A DNA stretch of 6,897 nucleotides from positions 1 through 6,897 of the forward strand of contig JAODNB010000293.1 of NCBI GenBank assembly GCA_025464795.1, in the 5' to 3' direction. Under the pieces are notes generated by a model, which did no database searches, was not told where the DNA came from, and worked only from the letters and a program-made list of their open reading frames with translations. Shown here one piece after another: positions 1 to 5,501 of this stretch. Origin of the DNA: Frankiales bacterium. GTDB taxonomy: Bacteria; Actinomycetota; Actinomycetes; Mycobacteriales; SCTD01. The translations under genes and the position numbers were made by a program. How positions within the stretch are numbered: the stretch's first letter is position 1; every line of letters begins with the position of its first letter.

Positions 1-168
1 CTCCACGCCGCGGAGTCCGTACCTGCTCTCGAGATCATCTCCCGGGACCAGGGCCCCGAGATCGACGCGCTGCGCCGCGAGATCCACGCCCTCAACAACA
101 CGAGGACGATGCGGGCGCTCAAGCCCGCGCGGAACTTCTACGCCCGGGTGCGGGCGCGAGCCCGGTGA
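1..168 (+). CDS. C-terminal end of a probable glycosyltransferase (5' end outside window)
   Basis: Frame 1 is open from the left edge to a TGA at 166-168 and gives 55 residues. There is no catalytic domain in this part. What is visible is a charged, helix-forming tail with leucine/isoleucine spacing (LEII...IDALRREIHAL, residues about 10-31). It is followed by a short segment NTRTMRALKPARNFYARVR and a very basic end. Tails of the form 'LR.E...L..TR..RAL.P.R..Y' are common at the C-termini of bacterial surface-polysaccharide glycosyltransferases, where they may form a coiled coil or a membrane-associating helix. The stop overlaps the GTG of the next gene by four bases, so the two are very probably cotranscribed. 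That this is a glycosyltransferase is inferred from the tail style and the neighbours. The reading frame itself is well supported by the coupled junction and the codon pattern. Confidence 0.6.
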   Translation, partial: LHAAESVPALEIISRDQGPEIDALRREIHALNNTRTMRALKPARNFYARVRARAR

Positions 169-3100
169 CGGTCCCTCAAACCGGAGGCCGGCCCTGCGTC
201 GTCCTGCTCGACGTGGACGGCACCGCCTCCTGGGCAGGTGCCGACGTGGTCGTGCGCCCGGCCTCCCTGTCTGCGGGAGGCCCGGCGTTCCCCGACGGCG
301 CACCCGGCGGCGCGCAGCTCCAGCGAGCCCTGGACGCCGGCCGCGGGAACGTCGTCGTGGTCACGACAGCGCCCGTCGACCGAGGGGACCTGGCACGCAG
401 GTTCGGAGGTGACGCGGCCCGCTTCGAGACCGGGGTGGTCGCCCCCCGCGGGACCCTCGTGACGGACCCGTCCGCCTCCTGGGAGGACGCCCTGGCTGCG
501 TTCCCGTCACTGCCCGCGCTTGCTCCAGGTGAGCGGTTCCTCGTCCTCGTCGACCGCGTCCCCGACGTCGAGCCGCGGTGGGACCGGCCTGAGGCCGAGC
601 TGCTCCGGGCCCTGGTCGCGCTGTGGCCGGAGGTCCCGATCGTGCTCGTCAGCAGCGAGCCGGCGCTCGGTGCCGCTGCCGCCTGGCGCGAGCTCGGTGT
701 GGAGGTGGTCGCGGACTGCCCCGACTGGGATCCTTGGTTCCTCGCCCACCGGCTGACTTTCTCCACCGTCTTCTCCCTCGGCATCCGCACCGAGCACCGC
801 TTCTCGCCCTTCGTGGACCGGCACCTGCCGTCGGCGGTCCGGGTCCTGCTCGCGCACACCTTCGACTCGCGGCGCGTGCTGTCGCTCGAGCCGGCGCTGG
901 TCGTGCGGGACGAGGTGCGAGGACTGCACGGCCTCGGTGGCCTGCTCCGCGAGCGGGTGGCCACCTCTCTCGAGCGCGCGGACCTCGTGCTGTGCTCGAC
1001 GCAGGACGACCGCCGCCAGGTCGAGGGGCTGTTCCCCACGAAGCCGGTCGTCGTCCTCCCTGATCCCCTCGCCGGCAGCACCTCAGCGGCTCCGCTGCTG
1101 TCGGACCTCGTCGTCCTCGCCAGCCCGGGCGCGGACACGATCGCCTCGCACGAGGACGCCGCTGTGGCGGCTGCCCGCTCCGTGCTGCCCGTGCTGCGGG
1201 CAACCCGACCGGACACGACGCTGCGGGTGCTCGCCGACAACCCCAGCCCGCTCGTGGTCCTGCTCGGCCGCGAGCCAGGTGTCGTCGTCGAGCCCCTCGG
1301 GCCCGACCCTGTTGCAGCCATCGCCTCCTCCCAGGTCTGCCTCGCGCCCTACTCCCACGGTGACGGAGCCCGCGCGGCACTGTCGCTCGCCGCGGCCGCC
1401 GGGACACCGCTGCTGGTCCTGCCGCACGCGGCGACCTCGCTCGACCTCGGTGAGACGTGGCCGGCAGTGGTCTGCAACGACACGACCGCCATGGCCCTTC
1501 GGGCCCGCGACCTGCTGGAGAACCCGGGGCAGTGGGATCAGGCACGGGCGGCCATGGCTGCCAAGCACGACGCAGGCGGCCGCGCCGCGTACCGCCGAGC
1601 GGTCGTGAACGCTCTCGCCGGCTGCGGGGTGGCTCCGCCGACCTCGCCCTTCCTGCTTCCTGACGGCGAGCTGCGCGCGGTGGGCTCCCGCCCCGCCCCG
1701 CCTCCGCCGCCGATGCTGCCGATCCCCGAGGGGCTGCGGCAGAACATGGTCATCGCGGCGAAGCGGAACCCGCTGACCTCTGACGAGCAGTACACCGTCT
1801 GGCGCAGCCTGCACGAGCCCACTGCAGAGCGCCTCTCTGCACTGCGTGAGCGCGTCGCTGCTCTCGAGGACCCCCCTCTGATCAGCATCCTCGTGCCCAT
1901 CTACAACAGCGCCCCCGCCGTCCTCGGGGACACGATCTCGTCGGTGCTCGACCAGGTCTACCCGCACTGGGAGCTGTGCCTGGCGGACGACTGCTCGCCC
2001 TCGCAGGAGACGCGAGATGCCTTGCAGGAGTGGGCAGCCCGCGACTCCCGGATCCGGCTGGTCCTCCTGGCGGTGAACGAGGGCATCAGCGGTGCGACCA
2101 ACGCCGCGCTCGCCCACGCCCGCGGGTCGTTCGTGGCACTGCTCGACCACGACGACCTGCTGAAGCCGCACGCCCTGGCAGAGGTGGCGCTCGCGCTCGC
2201 CGCCGACCCGTCACTCGACCTCGTCTACACCGACGAGGACAAGATGGACGAGAACGGCGACCTGGTCCAGCCCTTCTTCAAGCCCGCCTGGTCGCCGGAG
2301 CACCTCACCTCGCGCAACTACGTCACCCACCTCACCGTCGCGCGCACTTCGATGGTCTCGTCGCTCGGCGGGCTGCGCAGCGGCTTCGACGGTTCGCAGG
2401 ACCACGACCTGGTGCTGCGCCTCAGCGAGCAGACCGAGCGGGTGCACCACATCGCGGAGCCGCTGTACACCTGGCGGCTGGTCCCCGGGTCGACCGCAGC
2501 GGTGGTCGACGCGAAGCCCTACGCCTTCGACGCCTCCAAGAACGCCCTCGACGAGGCGCTGGTGCGGCGCGGGTACACCGGCAAGGCGGTGGACGGGATC
2601 CTGGCCAGCACCTACCGGCTGAAGTACGACGTCATCGGTCGTCCCAAGGTCACGATCATCATCCCGACCCGCAACGGCGAGCACCTCATGCGGCGGGCGA
2701 TCGACTCGGTCCGGGACAAGAGCACCTATCCGAACTACGAGTTCCTCGTGGTCGACAACGAGAGCGACGACCCCGGGACCCTGGCCTACCTGGCGACCTT
2801 CGGCGGGCGGGTGCTCCGCTACCCGCACCGGTTCAACTACGCGCGCATGATGAACGTCGCGGCCTGGGCTGCGGACGGGGACATGCTGCTGTTCCTCAAC
2901 AACGACACCGAGGTCATCGCTCCCGACTGGATCGAGTCGATGCTCGAGCACGCCCAGCGGCCCGAGGTGGGGGCCGTCGGCTGCCGGCTCTACTACCCCG
3001 ACGACCGGCCGCAGCACGAGGCCGTCATCGTCAACTACTCGGCGGGCGCCGCAGGCAACGTCGACCACCAGGGCTGGTGGGGCTTCGGGGAGGTCGTCCG

Positions 3101-3431
3101 CGACGTCACCGCCGTCACGGGAGCGGTGACGATGATGCGTCCCTCGGTCTTCCACGAGGTCGGTGGCTTCGAGGAGCGGCTGCGGGTCGCCTTTAACGAC
3201 GTCGACCTGTGCCTGCGGGTCCGGCAGGCCGGATACCGGGTCGTCTACACGCCCTTCGCAACTCTCTACCACCACGAGTCGGCCACCCGCGGCGTGAAGC
3301 CGCACCTGGAGGACGACGCGTTCTTCGACGACCGGTGGGAGCCCCGCTCCGAGCTGTTCCACGACCCGTTCTACAACGTCAACCTTGACCGGTCCCGGCC
3401 GTTCGCGATCTCCGGCGAGAGGCGCACATGA
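165..3431 (+). CDS. Multidomain glycosyltransferase: degenerate GT-B-like half plus two GT2 domains
   Basis: A 1088-residue cytoplasmic protein predicted to add sugars to a surface polysaccharide. Residues about 10-480 look like a GT-B fold: alternating hydrophobic strands, an 'ADLVLCST' segment near 272, a second Rossmann-like half from about 315, and a donor-site-like stretch at 392-419 (CLAPYSHGDGARAALSLAAA). The paired glutamates (EX7E) expected there in GT4 enzymes are absent. A proline-rich linker (510-516) follows, then a helical segment (about 522-570) typical of the lead-in to tandem GT2 proteins. GT2 domain A (571-about 810) has PLISILVPIYN, DDCS at 608-611, the metal-binding DHDD at 661-664 and QDHD at 745-748. 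GT2 domain B (827-about 1085) has VTIIIPTRNG, D864, NNDTE at 912-916 (D914), NDVD at 1011-1014 and YHHES at 1035. Both GT2 domains therefore look catalytically intact. GTG at 165 is the first start in frame, overlaps the previous stop and precedes the first beta strand. No strong Shine-Dalgarno is visible, so translation probably depends on coupling. Donor sugars are unknown. Tandem GT2 proteins of this type occur in O-antigen and rhamnan loci. Confidence 0.9.
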   Translation: MTVPQTGGRPCVVLLDVDGTASWAGADVVVRPASLSAGGPAFPDGAPGGAQLQRALDAGRGNVVVVTTAPVDRGDLARRFGGDAARFETGVVAPRGTLVTDPSASWEDALAAFPSLPALAPGERFLVLVDRVPDVEPRWDRPEAELLRALVALWPEVPIVLVSSEPALGAAAAWRELGVEVVADCPDWDPWFLAHRLTFSTVFSLGIRTEHRFSPFVDRHLPSAVRVLLAHTFDSRRVLSLEPALVVRDEVRGLHGLGGLLRERVATSLERADLVLCSTQDDRRQVEGLFPTKPVVVLPDPLAGSTSAAPLLSDLVVLASPGADTIASHEDAAVAAARSVLPVLRATRPDTTLRVLADNPSPLVVLLGREPGVVVEPLGPDPVAAIASSQVCLAPYSHGDGARAALSLAAAAGTPLLVLPHAATSLDLGETWPAVVCNDTTAMALRARDLLENPGQWDQARAAMAAKHDAGGRAAYRRAVVNALAGCGVAPPTSPFLLPDGELRAVGSRPAPPPPPMLPIPEGLRQNMVIAAKRNPLTSDEQYTVWRSLHEPTAERLSALRERVAALEDPPLISILVPIYNSAPAVLGDTISSVLDQVYPHWELCLADDCSPSQETRDALQEWAARDSRIRLVLLAVNEGISGATNAALAHARGSFVALLDHDDLLKPHALAEVALALAADPSLDLVYTDEDKMDENGDLVQPFFKPAWSPEHLTSRNYVTHLTVARTSMVSSLGGLRSGFDGSQDHDLVLRLSEQTERVHHIAEPLYTWRLVPGSTAAVVDAKPYAFDASKNALDEALVRRGYTGKAVDGILASTYRLKYDVIGRPKVTIIIPTRNGEHLMRRAIDSVRDKSTYPNYEFLVVDNESDDPGTLAYLATFGGRVLRYPHRFNYARMMNVAAWAADGDMLLFLNNDTEVIAPDWIESMLEHAQRPEVGAVGCRLYYPDDRPQHEAVIVNYSAGAAGNVDHQGWWGFGEVVRDVTAVTGAVTMMRPSVFHEVGGFEERLRVAFNDVDLCLRVRQAGYRVVYTPFATLYHHESATRGVKPHLEDDAFFDDRWEPRSELFHDPFYNVNLDRSRPFAISGERRT
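3417..3422 (+). promoter_or_regulatory. Ribosome binding site for the ABC permease gene
   Basis: GAGAGG lies five bases upstream of the ATG at 3428 and inside the 3' end of the preceding gene. It supports this ATG, which also overlaps the upstream TGA as ATGA (3428-3431). Initiation can thus come both from this site and from ribosomes that have just terminated. Confidence 0.6.
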
Positions 3432-4252
3432 GCGTGGTGTCGGAGCTGAAGGACTCCCGTGAGCTGCTCACCAACCTCACGGCCCGCGAGCTCAAGGGCA
3501 AGTACAAGGGGTCGGTCCTCGGCTGGGGCTGGTCGCTGGTCAACCCGCTCGCCACGATGGCCATCTACACCCTGGTCTTCAGCTTCTTCCTCCGCGTCAA
3601 GGTCCCCGTGGGGGAGCGGACCGGCATCAAGGTCTTCGCCCTGTGGCTGCTGTGCGGGCTGCTTGTCTGGAACTTCATCAGCAACGGCATGACGACGGGC
3701 GTCGCCTCGCTGACCAACAGCTCGAACCTCATCAAGAAGGTGTGGTTCCCACGCGAGACCCTGGTCCTCGCGACGGTCTTCGCTCTGGTCGTGACGCTGC
3801 TCATCGAGCTCGGCGTTCTGGGTGTGGCGCTGGTGATCGCCGGCAACGTGGTGCTCGAGTGGCTGCCCGCCGTGGTGCTGCTGACGGTGCTGCTGACCAT
3901 GTTCGTCACGGGGCTGGCGCTCGCGCTGTCGGTCGCCAACGTCTACTTCCGCGACCTGCAGTACCTCATCAGCATCGGCCTGCAGCTGTGGTTCTACATG
4001 ACCCCGATCATCTACCCGTCCTACCTCGTCTACGACCAGAGGGGGCACGAGGTCCTCGGCGTGAGCATCTGGACGCTGTACCAGCTGAACCCCGCCTTCA
4101 CCTTCGTGGAGTCCTTCCGCGACTGCCTGTACGACGAGCACTTCCCGAGCCTCTCCCGTCTCGGGTACTGCGCTGCCTGGTCGGTGGTGTCGCTGCTCGT
4201 GGGGTACTGGGTCTTCAAGCGCTACGAGGGTCGTCTGGCGGAGGAGCTGTGA
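3428..4252 (+). CDS. wzm: ABC-2 type polysaccharide export permease (Wzm/TagG family)
   Basis: A 274-residue integral membrane protein, the usual size for this family. It is expected to dimerise and form the channel that moves a lipid-linked glycan across the cytoplasmic membrane, powered by the ATPase encoded next. Family marks are the amphipathic N-terminus with LTARELKGKYKGSVLGWGWS (residues 17-36), followed by NPL, then the conserved LIKKVWFPRE (101-110), NVYFRDLQY (171-179) and the proline-containing TPIIYP (192-197). About six hydrophobic segments can be read: roughly 37-55, 69-90, 112-138, 145-169, 178-197 and 246-263. The LIKKVWFPRE segment lies in the cytoplasmic loop that contacts the ATPase in related transporters. 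The start is fixed by the ATGA overlap and the GAGAGG upstream. The stop overlaps the ATPase start by four bases, as expected for subunits made in matched amounts. The wzm symbol is by family. A teichoic-acid exporter (tagG-like) role cannot be excluded from this protein alone. Confidence 0.95.
   Translation: MSVVSELKDSRELLTNLTARELKGKYKGSVLGWGWSLVNPLATMAIYTLVFSFFLRVKVPVGERTGIKVFALWLLCGLLVWNFISNGMTTGVASLTNSSNLIKKVWFPRETLVLATVFALVVTLLIELGVLGVALVIAGNVVLEWLPAVVLLTVLLTMFVTGLALALSVANVYFRDLQYLISIGLQLWFYMTPIIYPSYLVYDQRGHEVLGVSIWTLYQLNPAFTFVESFRDCLYDEHFPSLSRLGYCAAWSVVSLLVGYWVFKRYEGRLAEEL
4240..4246 (+). promoter_or_regulatory. Ribosome binding site deciding the GTG start of the ABC ATPase gene
   Basis: GGAGGAG lies just upstream of the GTG at 4249; its first GGAG leaves a five-base spacer. 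The GTG overlaps the permease stop as GTGA (4249-4252). Together these choose 4249 as the start, although the frame stays open far upstream. The upstream part of that frame (from 3643) lies inside the permease gene and encodes arginine-rich, low-complexity sequence with no homology pattern. Confidence 0.65.
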
Positions 4253-5499
4253 TCCAACCGGCGATCACGATCGAGGGAGTGGGGAAGCGGTTCCGGATCT
4301 ACCACGAGCGCAACCAGTCGCTGAAGGCTGCGGTGATGCGCAAGGGGCGGGCCAACTACGAGGACTTCTGGGCGCTGCGCGACGTCTCGCTCGAGATCCC
4401 GACGGGGACCACCTACGGGCTGGTGGGGCGCAACGGCTCCGGCAAGTCGACGCTGCTCAAGTGCATCGCCAAGATCCTCCGGCCCGACGAGGGGTCGGTG
4501 CGCAGCGTCGGCAAGATGGCGGCCCTGCTCGAGCTCGGCTCCGGCTTCCACCCTGAGCTGTCCGGTCGCGAGAACGTCTACCTCAACGGTTCGATCCTGG
4601 GACTGTCGAAGGCGACGCTGGCGTCGAAGTTCGACGAGATCGTCGACTTCGCGGGCCTCGAGAAGTTCATCGACACCCCCGTCAAGAACTACTCCAGCGG
4701 CATGTACGTGAAGCTGGGCTTCTCCGTCGCCATCAACGTCGACCCCGAGGTGCTGCTCGTCGACGAGGTGCTGGCCGTCGGTGACTCGAACTTCCAGCGC
4801 AAGTGCCTGGAGAAGTTCGCGGAGTTCCGGCGGGAGGGCAGGACGGTCGTCATCGTGAGTCACGACTCCGGCTCGATGCGGAACATGTGCGACGAGGTCG
4901 CCTGGCTCGACCAAGGGTCCCTCCTGCGGACCGGCAAGCCGATGGACGTGCTCGACAGCTACGAGGACGAGAACCACGAGGACCGCATCGAGACCACCGA
5001 CGGCAGCACCCGCTGGGGCTCTGCCGAGGCGCAGGTCGAGAAGATGGAGCTGATCGGTGCCGACGGCACCGCGCGCACCCGGTTCCGCTCGGGTGAGCAG
5101 GTCACCATCCGCATGCACTACCGCTTCGACGAGCCCATCTCGCGGCCGGTCTTCGGCTATGCCATCGAGTCGCTCGACGGCGTCTACCTGTGGGCCCACC
5201 ACTCCAAGCACGGGCAGTACGTGCCCGACCTCCTTGAGGGTCGCGGGACGGTCGACCTCGTGCTGCCCCACCTGATGCTGCAGCCAGGGACGTTCGACCT
5301 CACGTCGTCGATCGTGGACCACCAGCTGGCCCACCAGTTCGACTTCTGGAAGCACTGCCTGCGCTTCGACGTCGAGCACGGTGGACTGGTCGAGTCGGGA
5401 GGCTACGTGTCCTTCGCCGGCCAGTGGGGCAACCTGCAGCCGGCTGCCGGAGAGGCCACGATCACGCCGCGGGAGCCGGACGAGCAGATCGTCGGCTGA
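4249..5499 (+). CDS. wzt: Polysaccharide export ABC ATPase with C-terminal carbohydrate-binding domain (Wzt family)
   Basis: A 416-residue ATPase that should pair with the preceding permease to drive export of a lipid-linked glycan. The nucleotide-binding domain (about 5-235) carries the Walker A motif GRNGSGKST (60-68), the LELGSGFHPELSGREN Q-loop region typical of Wzt/TagH (about 94-109), the signature YSSGM (148-152) in the SSGM form usual in this family, Walker B ending in LLVDE (D172, catalytic E173), the D-loop VLAVGD, and the switch histidine H205 in VIVSHDSG. After a charged linker (about 235-250), residues about 252-395 form a beta-rich domain beginning GSTRWGSAEAQVEKMELIG. It contains a 'RSGEQVTIRMHYRFDEPI' stretch and ends near GGYVSFAGQWGN, matching the Wzt C-terminal domain that in E. 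coli O8/O9a binds the modified non-reducing end of the O-antigen. The total length agrees with two-domain Wzt proteins and exceeds the short, one-domain KpsT type. The start is GTG at 4249. The ligand of the C-terminal domain is unknown. Confidence 0.95.
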   Translation: MIQPAITIEGVGKRFRIYHERNQSLKAAVMRKGRANYEDFWALRDVSLEIPTGTTYGLVGRNGSGKSTLLKCIAKILRPDEGSVRSVGKMAALLELGSGFHPELSGRENVYLNGSILGLSKATLASKFDEIVDFAGLEKFIDTPVKNYSSGMYVKLGFSVAINVDPEVLLVDEVLAVGDSNFQRKCLEKFAEFRREGRTVVIVSHDSGSMRNMCDEVAWLDQGSLLRTGKPMDVLDSYEDENHEDRIETTDGSTRWGSAEAQVEKMELIGADGTARTRFRSGEQVTIRMHYRFDEPISRPVFGYAIESLDGVYLWAHHSKHGQYVPDLLEGRGTVDLVLPHLMLQPGTFDLTSSIVDHQLAHQFDFWKHCLRFDVEHGGLVESGGYVSFAGQWGNLQPAAGEATITPREPDEQIVG

Positions 5500-5501
5500 C
5501 G

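Noticed and set aside
210..224. DVDGT at residues 16-20 of the large glycosyltransferase, resembling motif I of HAD phosphatases
   Set aside because: The other HAD motifs (a Ser/Thr, a Lys and a later acidic pair in order) are not evident, and the following sequence fits a GT-B-like pattern better. Probably chance in a D/G-rich strand-loop.
2211..3362. Long open frame on the minus strand (383 codons) opposite the GT2 domains
   Set aside because: Strongly biased GC-rich codons keep the opposite strand free of stops. The protein is low-complexity (V, D, R, G rich) with no recognisable motif, and the plus-strand gene is unmistakable.
3643..4248. Upstream extension of the ATPase reading frame through the permease gene
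   Set aside because: The extension is arginine/alanine-rich shadow sequence. The GTG at 4249, with its Shine-Dalgarno and GTGA overlap, places the start just before the first ATPase residues.
4693..4704. ABC signature reads SSGM instead of LSGG, suggesting a defective ATPase
   Set aside because: The SSGM form is normal for the Wzt/TagH family, and Walker A, Walker B, the catalytic glutamate and the switch histidine are all present.
4222..5379. Long minus-strand frame (385 codons) opposite the ABC ATPase
   Set aside because: A compositional shadow of the ATPase gene, with no family motif.
5500..5501. The only intergenic bases inside the operon; looked for promoter or terminator
   Set aside because: Two bases cannot hold either. 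I saw no convincing hairpin plus T-run around this or the other junctions.
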